Below, in pieces: positions 35,213 to 44,326 of a stretch of 54,478 nucleotides of DNA (its first letter is position 1; each line of letters opens with the position of its first letter). The stretch is taken from contig JBMORL010000118.1 in assembly GCA_049322335.1 (NCBI GenBank), positions 1-54,478 of the forward strand, given 5' to 3'. This DNA comes from JBMORL01 sp049322335 (GTDB taxonomy: Bacteria; Bacteroidota; Bacteroidia; Flavobacteriales_D; UBA2798). The notes below the pieces were generated by a model. It was not told the DNA's origin. It worked only from the letters and a program-made list of their open reading frames with translations, and ran no database searches. The position numbers and the translations under genes are program-made.

Positions 35213-35227
35213 ACTAATTGGTTTTTA

Positions 35228-35235
35228 CAAACTTA
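35228..35235 (-). promoter_or_regulatory. Bacteroidota -7 box for the WG-repeat gene
   Basis: On the minus strand this reads TAAGTTTG, a full TAnnTTTG match, 15 bp upstream of the ATG at 35212. Confidence 0.5.
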
Positions 35236-35257
35236 AATGTAGGAGAACTTATCCGAT

Positions 35258-35275
35258 ATACGGTAAATACCGTAT
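35258..35275. promoter_or_regulatory. 18-bp palindrome in divergent WG/SPFH promoter region
   Basis: ATACGGTAAATACCGTAT has eight complementary pairs around a central A-A. It lies in the 150-bp gap between divergent genes, over the likely -33 region of the WG gene. A shared operator is possible. Confidence 0.4.
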
Positions 35276-35362
35276 TATTTTTTTCCTCTTAGCCGGTGGA
35301 GGCTTAATTTTTATATATTTAGCACCACAATCATTTACAACCAACACTAAAATTCAACAGCC

Positions 35363-37276
35363 ATGGATTCTTCCGTTCTCCAGTTCTGGTGGATACCTGC
35401 TATCCTTATCAGTTTTATCTTTTATAAATTTATTCTCCGTGTATTTTTCGGAATGGTCATTGTTCCCGAAGACCGTATAGGGCTGGTGACCAAAAAATTT
35501 GTGCTGTTTGGCCAGCATAAAGCACTCCCTGACGGAAGGATTGTGGCCACCAAAGGCGAAGCAGGTTTCCAGGCCAAAACACTGGCACCCGGACTCTACT
35601 TCGGGATGTGGGTATGGCAATATGAAGTAACCATGGAGCAATTTACCGTGATTCCCGAAGGGAAAATTGGCCTTGTTCTTTCAAAAGACGGGGCAGAAAT
35701 TCCTACCGGTAATATTTTGGGGCAAAGAGTAGATTCTGATAATTTCCAGGATGCGGAAAAATTCCTGAACAATGGCGGACAACGGGGAAGACAAACTTCT
35801 TACATCACAGCCGGATCATATCGTATCAATACTATGTTATTTCAAATCTCGGTGACGGATATGGTGCTGATACAGGAAAGCAAAGTAGGAATAGTTACCA
35901 CATTGGATGGACTTCCCATTGAAGCGGGACAGATTGCCGGAAAAATGATAGACGGGCATAACAATTTCCAGGATTTTGACACTTTTATACGCAATGGCGG
36001 AAACCGGGGATTACAACCACATGTTATACTGGCTGGCTCATACAACCTCAATCCCTGGGCTGTACAGGTGGAAGAAATTCCAATGACAGAGATTCCGATA
36101 GGATACGTGGGAGTGGTTATTTCCTATATAGGGCAGGATGGACGCGACCTAACGGGATCCGAATTCAAGCACGGAAATATTGTGGAAAAACATCACAAGG
36201 GAGTATGGCTGGAACCACTCGGCCCGGGAAAATATCCTGTTAACAAATACACAATGAAAGTAGAGCTTGTTCCTACTACCAATCTTGTGCTTAACTGGGC
36301 ATCGGCAAGAAGTGAAGCACATAATCTTGACAAGAATCTTTCTACTATTACGGTGCGATCGAAAGATGGATTTCCTTTTAATCTCGATGTAGCACAAATT
36401 ATTCACGTACCCACTACCGAAGCCCCAAAAGTAATTGCACGATTCGGAAACATGGTGAATCTTGTTTCACAGGTACTCGAACCTACTATCGGAAACTATT
36501 TCCGTAACTCGGCACAAGACAGTGATGTGATCGCCTTTTTAAGTACCCGGAAAGAAAGACAAGAATCAGCAAAAGCACATATTAAAAAAGTATTGGATGA
36601 ATATAACGTGAATGCAGTGGATACATTGATCGGTGATATCGTTCCACCGGAATCACTAATGAAAACACTTACCGACCGGAAAATAGCAGAAGAACAAAAA
36701 GTGACCTACGAAACGCAAAAGCGCGCACAGGAAACACGCCAGGGAATGGAAAAAGAAACCGCTATTGCCGATATGCAGAAAGAAATTGTAAAAGCGCAGC
36801 AAAGTGTTGAAATTGCCGAACGCACTGCCAATGCTGCTGTAAAAAAATCGGAAGGAGATGCGGCCAGCGTAAAATTAGCGGTAAGTGCCGAAGCAGAAGC
36901 CACCAAAATGCGCGCCCATGCCGAAGCAGAATCTACCAAAGCAAGAGCAATAGCCGATTCGGAAGCTATTAAATTAAAAGCATCAGCACAGGCAGAACAA
37001 ATTACGCTCACAGGATCGGCAGAGGCCGGAAAATTACTGGCTATTGGTAAATCAAATGCCGAGGCTTATGAACTGGCGGTAAAAGCCCTGGGCGGAGATA
37101 ATTTTACACGATATAAAATCACCGAAGAGCTGTCGAAAGGAAACATAAAACTCATACCTGATATTCTCATAGGCGGATCTAACGGAAACGGAACTGCTAT
37201 AGATGGATTGCTGGGACTAAAACTAATGGAAATGATGGATCCGGATAAGAAAAAGAATGAGGAAAAGAAAGGATAA
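35363..37276 (+). CDS. SPFH/band 7 (flotillin-like) membrane protein
   Basis: A 637-residue protein with one N-terminal membrane helix (residues 8-26: QFWWIPAILISFIFYKFIL). It then carries repeated VPEDRIGLV/IPEGKIGLVLSKDG/IQESKVGIVTT/IPIGYVGVV modules typical of large SPFH proteins, an SPFH core near residues 290-420, and a long Ala/Glu/Lys-rich coiled coil from about 430 to 570 with the flotillin-like AEAEATKMRAHAEAESTKA. Such proteins scaffold membrane microdomains as oligomers on the inner membrane. No NfeD partner gene is adjacent. Divergent from the WG-repeat gene. Confidence 0.88.
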   Translation: MDSSVLQFWWIPAILISFIFYKFILRVFFGMVIVPEDRIGLVTKKFVLFGQHKALPDGRIVATKGEAGFQAKTLAPGLYFGMWVWQYEVTMEQFTVIPEGKIGLVLSKDGAEIPTGNILGQRVDSDNFQDAEKFLNNGGQRGRQTSYITAGSYRINTMLFQISVTDMVLIQESKVGIVTTLDGLPIEAGQIAGKMIDGHNNFQDFDTFIRNGGNRGLQPHVILAGSYNLNPWAVQVEEIPMTEIPIGYVGVVISYIGQDGRDLTGSEFKHGNIVEKHHKGVWLEPLGPGKYPVNKYTMKVELVPTTNLVLNWASARSEAHNLDKNLSTITVRSKDGFPFNLDVAQIIHVPTTEAPKVIARFGNMVNLVSQVLEPTIGNYFRNSAQDSDVIAFLSTRKERQESAKAHIKKVLDEYNVNAVDTLIGDIVPPESLMKTLTDRKIAEEQKVTYETQKRAQETRQGMEKETAIADMQKEIVKAQQSVEIAERTANAAVKKSEGDAASVKLAVSAEAEATKMRAHAEAESTKARAIADSEAIKLKASAQAEQITLTGSAEAGKLLAIGKSNAEAYELAVKALGGDNFTRYKITEELSKGNIKLIPDILIGGSNGNGTAIDGLLGLKLMEMMDPDKKKNEEKKG

Positions 37277-37429
37277 GGAGGGATAGGCATTAGGTTATTG
37301 GTGGTGAGTAATGAGTTAAAAAGTGTGGGTCATCCGCGGGATTAATTATTGGGAAACGGCAGCACCTGAGAATTGGTTGAGTTGTTTCCTGCATTTTCAT
37401 CTTACATCAATCCCGATGCCTGAAGGAGA

Positions 37430-37515
37430 CTTACCATATGAGTCAGCATTCATCTCCGCATTTACTTCGTAATTCGCAATTCGTCAATCGTCAATCGTCA
37501 TTCTCCATTCCGCAT
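37430..37515. repeat. Low-complexity intergenic repeat
   Basis: The gap 37277-37535 carries no gene. From about 37468 it holds short reiterated AATTCG/CGTCAATCGTCAAT units, a type often seen between genes in Bacteroidota. It lies between two convergent genes. Confidence 0.5.
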
Positions 37516-37535
37516 TTCAAATCAAAAAAACTTCC

Positions 37536-38333
37536 TCACCCTTCCACTTTCACCACATAACCCGACTGATTGCGGATGTTGATCACTCTTCCTCCATCGA
37601 ATAAAAGATATTGTGCTTTAATTCCCCTGAGTGTTCCTTTTATTTCCGGGTTTTTCTCAAAATTCATACTCGATACTTTTACAGGATATTCCAAAACAGG
37701 GTAATTAAGATTTGTAATATGATTTTCATTCAAAACATACTGTTTAAGATCAGCAGGAAGCAAACCGGCCGCTGTATTCTTTCTTTCAGCAAGATCAACT
37801 CCCTGCATCACTTCATTCTTTAACATGCGTTGCCAGTTGGTTTTGTCGGGCATATGTTTTTTTAATTCCACTTCTATCAGTCCAGCGAGTTGCCGGTAAG
37901 GAACTTCTGCAAGAATAATGGCAGCGGTAGCACCCTGGTCGATCCATCGTGTGGGAACCTGTGTATTGCGGGTTACTCCTACTTTTACATCACTTGACAA
38001 TGCCAGGTACACATAATGCGGCTGTACATGATGTTCTTTTTCCCATTGCGGGTCGCGGCCCTCGCCCAAATGCCCGCGGCATAATTCAGGTTTTACAATA
38101 CAATCAGAATTTTCGGGCGAATTGATGAAACAGGGATAACAAAAACCCTGTCCGAATGATTTTTTGGTGGGTTTACCGCAGTTTACACACAAAATCTGCC
38201 CCGTATATTTCAGTGAAATTTCTTTCCCGATATAACTGTTAAGGCCTATCAGCTGTTCGCCCAGGCGCAATGAATACTGAACCTGGTCATTCAGTTCTGT
38301 TTTCATTTTTAATAACTGGCCTGTGGCTTCCAT
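37536..38333 (-). CDS. DUF2797 family protein
   Basis: A 265-residue cytoplasmic protein. A zinc-ribbon-like part has the CVNCGKPTKKSF and CYPCF pairs (about residues 49-70) and a further Cys/His set (CIVKPELCRGH). The segment PHYVYLALSSDVKVGVTRN recalls GIY-YIG nuclease folds; the family is annotated as DUF2797 in Bacteroidota and Actinobacteria. The role is unknown. The start at 38333 is preceded by TACATTTA, one base off a -7 box. It is convergent with the SPFH gene and divergent from the GH3 gene. Confidence 0.75.
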   Translation of the reverse strand: MEATGQLLKMKTELNDQVQYSLRLGEQLIGLNSYIGKEISLKYTGQILCVNCGKPTKKSFGQGFCYPCFINSPENSDCIVKPELCRGHLGEGRDPQWEKEHHVQPHYVYLALSSDVKVGVTRNTQVPTRWIDQGATAAIILAEVPYRQLAGLIEVELKKHMPDKTNWQRMLKNEVMQGVDLAERKNTAAGLLPADLKQYVLNENHITNLNYPVLEYPVKVSSMNFEKNPEIKGTLRGIKAQYLLFDGGRVINIRNQSGYVVKVEG

Positions 38334-38479
38334 ACATCGTATTTTTTATAAATGTAAATGATTTTTGCTTTGTGAAATCATAATTTAGTACAATTCTTCT
38401 GCGCCAATCTGCGGGAGATAAAAGTACGCATTTTGGTTTCCTGCAGATTCTTGCCAAAGCATGAGAAAGTTCGCGGATT

Positions 38480-38502
38480 AGCACAGAAAAGAAATCTGTG
38501 CT
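38480..38502. other. Hairpin upstream of GH3 gene
   Basis: AGCACAGA (38480-38487) and TCTGTGCT (38495-38502) form an 8-bp stem with a 7-nt loop. The region 38397-38500 also carries GCGCCAATCTGCGG/GCGGATTAGC fragments of a common Bacteroidota intergenic repeat. Confidence 0.45.
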
Positions 38503-38536
38503 GGTGTATTATTGTTAATAATTTGTACTTTTAGCC

Positions 38537-40054
38537 ATGCCGTTCAACTCCATTTTTTCGTGGCTGATAAAAAAGCGCATTCACCAGATAGAACTTTTTA
38601 TGAAGTACCCGGTGGAAGTGCAAACCGAACATTTTCTAAAACTGGTATCGGCAGCGGCAGAAACAGAATGGGGAAAAAAACACGGATATTCTTCCGTTAA
38701 AAACTATTCTGAATTCAAAAACCGTGTTCCCCTGCAGGATTATGAACAGCTAAAACCGTATGTGGACCGGTTGATGAAAGGTGAACAAAACCTGTTATGG
38801 CCAACGGATGTAAAATGGTTTGCCAAATCATCGGGCACCACCAGCGACAAAAGCAAATTCATTCCTGTTACCCTTGAAGCACTGGAAGAATGCCATTATA
38901 AAGGCGGAAAAGACCTGTTGTGTTTGTATTATCACAATCACCCCAACCGGAAATTATACAAGGGCAAGCACCTGATTGTGGGAGGAAGCGCACAAATCAA
39001 TTACCTGAGTAACGATTCGTATTTCGGAGACCTGTCAGCCATTATCATCAAAAATCTTCCGTGGTGGGCCGAGTTCAGAAGAACACCCAGCATCGACATC
39101 GCCCTGATGCAGAACTGGGAAGAGAAAATAGAAAAAATGGCCAGCTCTACTATTCACGAAGATGTATACATTATTGCAGGTGTTCCTTCATGGACGTATG
39201 TTTTACTGAAACGCATTCTTGAAATTACCGGCAAAGACAATATTGCTGATGTATGGCCGCGGCTGGAATTGTATATGCACGGAGGAGTAAGCTTTACGCC
39301 TTACCGCCAGCAGTTCAAGGACATCATCCGCAAACCCGACATGAATTACGTGGAAACCTATAATGCTTCGGAAGGTTTTTTTGGCATACAGGATACTTCT
39401 GATAAAAACGAATTGCTGCTGATGCTCGACTATGGAATTTTTTATGAATTCATTCCTATGGAAAAATTTTCAGCGGGAGCGGATGCTGCCATAGACCTTT
39501 CGCAGGTGGAAACAGGAAAAAATTATGCACTCGTCATCTCCACCAATGCCGGATTATGGAGATATGTAGTGGGCGACACCATTGAATTTACTTCCGTATC
39601 CCCCTATCGTTTCCGTATCACCGGCCGCACCAAACATTTTATCAATGCTTTTGGCGAAGAACTGATTGTTGACAATGCCGAAAAAGCCATGGCTATTGCC
39701 TGCGAACGAACCGGTGCCGCAGTAAGAGAATATACTGTTGCACCCGTTTATATGAAAGAAGATGAGCCCGGCACCCACGAATGGGTAATTGAGTTTGAAA
39801 AAGAGCCCGGTGATCCCGGATTTTTTACCGAAGTACTCGACAATGCCTTAAAATCACTTAATTCGGATTATGAAGCCAAGCGATCGAACAATCTGAATAT
39901 GCGTTTTCCCGTTATTCATAAAGCGGTAACTGGCACGTTTTATGCGTGGTTAAGAGAAAAAGGGAAACTGGGAGGGCAACATAAAATTCCCCGGTTGAGT
40001 AACGACAGAAAACTGATGGAAGAAATTCTGAAAATCAACGCTTCTCTGAAATGA
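38537..40054 (+). CDS. GH3 family acyl-acid-amido synthetase-like protein
   Basis: A 505-residue ANL-type adenylating enzyme. GH3 proteins activate a carboxylic acid with ATP and join it to an amine or amino acid; plant members conjugate hormones. Motifs seen are SSGTTSDKSKFIPVT (ATP-binding P-loop), YNASEGFFG, WRYVVGDTIEF and FRITGRTKHFINAFGEEL. The bacterial substrate is unknown. ATG at 38537 gives the full N-terminus (MPFNSIFSWLIKKRIHQIE). The next gene overlaps the stop by 4 bp (ATGA), so the two are cotranslated. Confidence 0.9.
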   Translation: MPFNSIFSWLIKKRIHQIELFMKYPVEVQTEHFLKLVSAAAETEWGKKHGYSSVKNYSEFKNRVPLQDYEQLKPYVDRLMKGEQNLLWPTDVKWFAKSSGTTSDKSKFIPVTLEALEECHYKGGKDLLCLYYHNHPNRKLYKGKHLIVGGSAQINYLSNDSYFGDLSAIIIKNLPWWAEFRRTPSIDIALMQNWEEKIEKMASSTIHEDVYIIAGVPSWTYVLLKRILEITGKDNIADVWPRLELYMHGGVSFTPYRQQFKDIIRKPDMNYVETYNASEGFFGIQDTSDKNELLLMLDYGIFYEFIPMEKFSAGADAAIDLSQVETGKNYALVISTNAGLWRYVVGDTIEFTSVSPYRFRITGRTKHFINAFGEELIVDNAEKAMAIACERTGAAVREYTVAPVYMKEDEPGTHEWVIEFEKEPGDPGFFTEVLDNALKSLNSDYEAKRSNNLNMRFPVIHKAVTGTFYAWLREKGKLGGQHKIPRLSNDRKLMEEILKINASLK

Positions 40055-40884
40055 AAAAAATAATTTTTCTGCTTTCACTGCTCATCAGCATTTCTGTGAA
40101 TGCCCAGGATTCTCTTGTTTCTTTCCAATCTGTTTTTAGCATCAAAGGCCCCTGTTCTCATTTCACTACCGATAACCTGGGCAATATCTATACTGTTCAC
40201 AAAGACCGTATCACCAAATACTCACCGCAGGGAGATTCACTTTGCAGCCAGAGCTTTAAATGGATGGGAGAAATCACTTCGATAGATGCCACCAATGCTC
40301 TGAGGATTGTGGCATTCAGCCGCGACCTTAACCGGTTGATGATCCTTGACAATACGTTGAGTGTGCAGGGAGAAGTGATTAAACTGGAAGACCTCGGATT
40401 ACAATTCACCAGCCTCGTTTGCCAGTCGCCCAACAACAATAACCTGTGGGTTTACAATATGGAAGAATTCCGTTTATTACGGCTCAACAAAGACTTTACC
40501 GTAGCCAACAATTCGGGAAATCTTACGCAGGTATTGGGAATCAGCATCAATCCTGTATTTATAGCAGAATACAACAATTACCTGTATGTAAGTGATCCTG
40601 ATGTGGGAATACTGGTATTTGACATGTTTGCCGGGTATGTGAAGACGCTTCCGGTAAAAGAAAAAAATTATTTCCAGGTAGTGAATAATAAGATTTATTC
40701 TTTACACAATGGGATGAAATATGATAAGCTAAACTGGTATGATGTGACCGATCATTCTCAGGGTTCATATGAACTTGATTATTGGATGGGGAGCCAATTC
40801 AGAATTGAGAACAGCCGGTTGTATGTCAAAATGGAAGGAGATGGCCCGATTGATGTTTTTGATATTGTTACCGGCAAAAAATAA
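40051..40884 (+). CDS. Secreted beta-propeller-like protein
   Basis: A 277-residue protein with a signal peptide (MKKIIFLLSLLISISVNAQ). The rest has regular beta blades (TTDNLGNIYTVHKDRITKYS, FIAEYNNYLYVSDPDVGILVF), like a six-bladed NHL/PQQ-type propeller. No catalytic motif is seen. The start overlaps the GH3 stop (ATGA), an arrangement that recurs with GH3 genes in this phylum as far as I recall, so the two may act in one pathway. Confidence 0.7.
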   Translation: MKKIIFLLSLLISISVNAQDSLVSFQSVFSIKGPCSHFTTDNLGNIYTVHKDRITKYSPQGDSLCSQSFKWMGEITSIDATNALRIVAFSRDLNRLMILDNTLSVQGEVIKLEDLGLQFTSLVCQSPNNNNLWVYNMEEFRLLRLNKDFTVANNSGNLTQVLGISINPVFIAEYNNYLYVSDPDVGILVFDMFAGYVKTLPVKEKNYFQVVNNKIYSLHNGMKYDKLNWYDVTDHSQGSYELDYWMGSQFRIENSRLYVKMEGDGPIDVFDIVTGKK

Positions 40885-40977
40885 CCTGTATCCTTCGCAT
40901 TTTCTGCATTGTTGATAAATAATCCTGCAAGATTTTCACAAGAAAGCATACGGCTGTCTACAGCATGTAAAAAATTC

Positions 40978-40985
40978 TATTTTTG
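40978..40985 (+). promoter_or_regulatory. Bacteroidota -7 box for deoxynucleoside kinase gene
   Basis: TATTTTTG matches TAnnTTTG, 58 bp upstream of the ATG at 41044. Confidence 0.45.
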
Positions 40986-41043
40986 CATAACGGAAAAATC
41001 ACCCGGAATTTTAGTAATTTGGAATCATTAAAAAATTCGTTTA

Positions 41044-41669
41044 TGCACATTGCCATTGCGGGAAACATCGGATCGGGAAAAACTACTTTAACCACCATGC
41101 TGGCCAACCACTACAAATGGGAAGCCCACTACGAAGATGTTTCGCAGAATCCCTACATCAACGATTTTTATGAAGATATGCAGCGCTGGTCGTTCAACCT
41201 GCAGATTTACTTCCTGAACAACCGCTTTATGCAGATACAGGAAATCCGCAAAGCGAAAAAGAATTTTGTACAGGACCGTACCATTTATGAAGATGCCTAC
41301 ATCTTTGCCCCCAACCTGCACGCAATGGGACTGATGACTACCCGCGATTTTGAAAATTATTTTTCTCTTTTCAACCTCATGGAGTCTTTCATCTCTCCGC
41401 CCGACCTTTTGATCTATCTCCGTTCCAGTGTTCCCACTCTTGTTAATCATATTCAATCACGCGGCCGCGAATACGAAGAAAGTATCCGTCTCGATTATTT
41501 AAAACGCCTCAACGAACGCTACGAAGCATTTATCTCCACCTACGATCGCGGCAAACTGCTGATCATTGACGTTGACAATAACAAATTCCCCACCAGCAAA
41601 GAAGACCTCGGAAATATCATCCGCAGCATCGATGCAGAAATGCATGGTTTGTTTAAAGTGGCGAAGTAG
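41044..41669 (+). CDS. Deoxynucleoside kinase
   Basis: A 208-residue salvage enzyme that phosphorylates deoxynucleosides with ATP, a family common in Bacteroidota. Motifs are the P-loop GNIGSGKT (residues 7-14), VQDRTIYEDAYIF (the DRS/DRT-like acceptor-site motif), and the lid RGREYE. The start at 41044 (MHIAIAGNIGSGK) is chosen over the upstream TTG at 40983, which adds 20 residues with no family match. The specificity (dA/dG or dC) cannot be told. It has its own promoter box. A 165-bp repeat begins right after its stop. Confidence 0.93.
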
Positions 41670-41674
41670 GGGGA

Positions 41675-41839
41675 GATTTGAGATATCAGACGGGAAGATT
41701 TTAGATGTTAGACTTATAGGTGAAATTTAACCTGGTTTTGTTTTAAAACACTGCCCGATCCTAACCATACTACGTGCGTCATTGCAAGCCGGCCTGATGT
41801 AAACAAAGGAGTTTTCGACCGCGGCAAGCTGCCAGTGCG
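41675..41839. repeat. 165-bp direct repeat, copy 1
   Basis: Matches 44327-44491 in the same orientation with one difference (ccgatCctaac versus ccgatActaac). Copy 1 begins 6 bp past the kinase stop. It contains no gene. The pair encloses a lipoprotein and an Lgt-like fusion gene. Confidence 0.9.
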
Positions 41840-41903
41840 TTGGAATAATGAAACAAAATAAATCTGATTTCCCTTTCAATTCATTTATTAACCCATGTTA
41901 ATT

Positions 41904-41931
41904 TGTAGAAAACTCCTGACATCTACATTTG
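41904..41931 (+). promoter_or_regulatory. TTG-N17-TAnnTTTG promoter before lipoprotein gene
   Basis: TTG at 41904-41906 and TACATTTG at 41924-41931 are 17 bp apart, matching the Flavobacterium-type layout. The -7 box ends 3 bp before the ATG at 41935, so transcription would start at or after that ATG. Either the transcript is leaderless or this is chance. Confidence 0.4.
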
Positions 41932-41934
41932 AGC

Positions 41935-42495
41935 ATGAAAAAAACAATACTCCTTATTATTTTATGGGTTGGCGTTATCGTATTTTCATCGTGCAGGAAA
42001 GCAGCCGGACTGGAAACCAGGAAAGAATTAGAAAAATTATTTGAAAAACTGGAAGGAAACTGGAAGCTGGAAGGTTATCAAAGGATTAATTATTATTTGC
42101 TGGGAAATGATACCACTGTTTACCCTCCGTCAAGATCATATGAATATATTCAAAATGATACTTTATACGCTGGTGGTGAAAAGGGATTTCTTGATATACA
42201 TTTGGAAATAAAGAATTATAAAAAATTTGAATTTGAAACCAACTTTTACAAAGAGAAAGATATATTTTTACCTTTTCCATATATCAATGAATCGTCTGCA
42301 ACATACAGTACTAATTGGGAAAGCATGGGAAAATCTCACTATATTTCTCTTGACGCCATTTACACTATTAGCCGGTTGGATGAAAATCATTTATCCTTAT
42401 ACTACAGCAAATCAGAAAGTCATGGAAATGGTGGCCTTTGGGGGGGAGTATCGGAAAGTTCCTCTGTTACCGTCCGATATGATTTTGTAAGGTAA
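41935..42495 (+). CDS. Lipocalin-like lipoprotein
   Basis: A 186-residue protein with a lipoprotein signal (MKKTILLIILWVGVIVFSSC, lipobox FSSC). The core LEGNWKLEGYQRINYYL starts like lipocalin-like/DUF domains, and the C-terminal strands (LSLYYSKSESHG, VRYDFVR) fit a small beta-barrel. The TTG at 41929 is ignored. It is followed by the Lgt-like fusion gene and lies inside the pair of direct repeats. Ligand unknown. Confidence 0.65.
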   Translation: MKKTILLIILWVGVIVFSSCRKAAGLETRKELEKLFEKLEGNWKLEGYQRINYYLLGNDTTVYPPSRSYEYIQNDTLYAGGEKGFLDIHLEIKNYKKFEFETNFYKEKDIFLPFPYINESSATYSTNWESMGKSHYISLDAIYTISRLDENHLSLYYSKSESHGNGGLWGGVSESSSVTVRYDFVR

Positions 42496-42571
42496 AAAGT
42501 ACATTTTCTGTTTTTTTTGCAGATGATTTCATGATAAAAAACATTGCTATATATTAACCAAAAACGAACCC

Positions 42572-44278
42572 ATGCTACATTACCAGCCACACTACTACGA
42601 CCTGTTTTATTTTCTCGCTGTAATTCTTCCTGTTTGGTATTTACTATGGGCTGGGAATAAAAAGGGAATTCCGGTTGTTCCATGGTCGCTTGTACTGATC
42701 ACCACTATCCTATTTATTATACTCGGATCTAAAATATTTACCATATCCCCGAATCAATGGCGCGTTTTTTTTGAGGAAGGAGTTCTTCCTGCAAACACAG
42801 GCAGAACAGTTTTGGGCGCATTGGCCGGATGCCTTTTTTCGCTTTACGTATGTAAAAAATATTTCCAATTCAGTTATCGTGTTTTTGATCTTATTGCACC
42901 GGTTATTCCATTATCAATGGCTATTCAACGGATCGGTTGTTTTTTACATGGCTGCTGTTTTGGCACTTCAACTGATGCTTTTTGGGCAGTGCAATATGGA
43001 TTTAACACCCCTGCGCATATTCACCACAGCAATGAAGGCTGGATTTCAATTAGTGATGTTGCTTCTTTATCCGTACATCCTAACCAATTATATCAGTCAT
43101 TTTCGTGTATTATCATTTTTTTCCTTGCTGTATTTTATCTCAAACACAAACTCCATCGTCCCGGAAACTTATTATTGTCGGTAGTTGCATTGTATCTTGT
43201 CTCCCGTTTTTTCACTGAATTTTTCAGGGCGGATATCACCAACGGAGCAGCGGGTGAAACCTGGCTGGAATTAAAATATATTCAATGGATTTTGTTGTTT
43301 TTTGTTTTTACGCTATTTTATATTATCCGAAAACGCGAAAAAATAAAATCAGGCAGACATCCTATTAATGCTTTATTCACCGAATCAGTAAAAAAACACA
43401 CTTTCATTTACTACCTGTTGTTTATTACCCTTCTTTTTTCATGGAGCTGGCTTCCATCAACAGAAAAACTTGTTATCTCTACGGCCATACTCTCTTCTTT
43501 TCTATTCTATTTAAAACATTTTTCAAATTCAATTTCTTTATCAGGATTCAAATGGACATTTCTTTCCTTATTCCCGGTTTTACTTGTGTTTTTTTCTTTC
43601 AACACAACACAGCCGGATACTATCCCGCAGAAAAAAAATTATTTCTCAGCAGGAGCTGGTGCATACACAGGAGATTACACCTATATAGTTAGAGGCTGCA
43701 ATTCCAGCACCTATTATCATTCTAAATACAACATTTATGGCCTTGGAGTTTCATACAATCATTTTGATAAAGCAGGGAACAAATGGATCTTTACAGGAAG
43801 TTTTGCAAAAGGAATTCAAACAGAAGCCAATACAAAAAGACATTTTACAACCGTTTATAATCTTATCGGAGGAGGATTACAGGCGAGATATGAAGGAAAA
43901 AAATGGGGTTATGGGCTTGGGGGATATTATGGCCGGTTCGTTCTGGGAATAGATGCCGTACCCGGCCTGCCTTTTGTTGAAGTAAGATATGGCAACGTAA
44001 AAAAATTATTTTTAGCAAGCGGATATGGTAATCAGTTTCCCGGAGTATCAGGGCTTGAAAACTTTTATATCGAAACCGGAACATCTCTTTTTAATAAAAA
44101 ACATGACTTTAAATTCGGGTTTACTTTAGCGGGATTTTATCTCAGGGCTAAACTTGACCTTCTTAAATCCAAATTATCAGCAGAACCATACATGTATGCC
44201 GGAAATTTTGATTCAGATCCTTATAACGGATATACCACTTCACGATTCGGACTGGCACTTTGGTGGAATTTCAGGTAA
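42572..44278 (+). CDS. Lgt-homologue fused to C-terminal beta-barrel-like domain
   Basis: A 568-residue protein. Residues 1-255 are membrane helices with prolipoprotein diacylglyceryl transferase features: RIGCFLHGCCFG, SVHPNQLYQ and SRFFTEFFR. In canonical Lgt the first motif reads RIGNF-NG-G, so this is the Cys-containing divergent subgroup. Residues about 270-340 add more helices (KHTFIYYLLFITLLFSWSWL). From about 350 the sequence is beta-rich with Gly/aromatic alternation (GLGVSYNHFDKAGNKWIFTG) and ends LALWWNFR, like an outer-membrane barrel or beta domain. Such a fusion is unusual. It lies just downstream of a lipoprotein gene, which may be its partner or substrate. Catalytic activity is not shown. 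Confidence 0.75.
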   Translation: MLHYQPHYYDLFYFLAVILPVWYLLWAGNKKGIPVVPWSLVLITTILFIILGSKIFTISPNQWRVFFEEGVLPANTGRTVLGALAGCLFSLYVCKKYFQFSYRVFDLIAPVIPLSMAIQRIGCFLHGCCFGTSTDAFWAVQYGFNTPAHIHHSNEGWISISDVASLSVHPNQLYQSFSCIIIFFLAVFYLKHKLHRPGNLLLSVVALYLVSRFFTEFFRADITNGAAGETWLELKYIQWILLFFVFTLFYIIRKREKIKSGRHPINALFTESVKKHTFIYYLLFITLLFSWSWLPSTEKLVISTAILSSFLFYLKHFSNSISLSGFKWTFLSLFPVLLVFFSFNTTQPDTIPQKKNYFSAGAGAYTGDYTYIVRGCNSSTYYHSKYNIYGLGVSYNHFDKAGNKWIFTGSFAKGIQTEANTKRHFTTVYNLIGGGLQARYEGKKWGYGLGGYYGRFVLGIDAVPGLPFVEVRYGNVKKLFLASGYGNQFPGVSGLENFYIETGTSLFNKKHDFKFGFTLAGFYLRAKLDLLKSKLSAEPYMYAGNFDSDPYNGYTTSRFGLALWWNFR

Positions 44279-44326
44279 ACAGGAGAAACGATTTGAGATT
44301 TGACCCTTCGACCAGCTCAGGGTGGG

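Noticed and set aside
40983..41043. TTG-extended N-terminus for the deoxynucleoside kinase
   Set aside because: The extra residues do not fit the family; the MHIAIAGNIGSGK start at 41044 does.
44303..44321. CCCTTCGACCAGCTCAGGG as a regulatory site
   Set aside because: It is a widespread Bacteroidota intergenic repeat, so no specific role is claimed.
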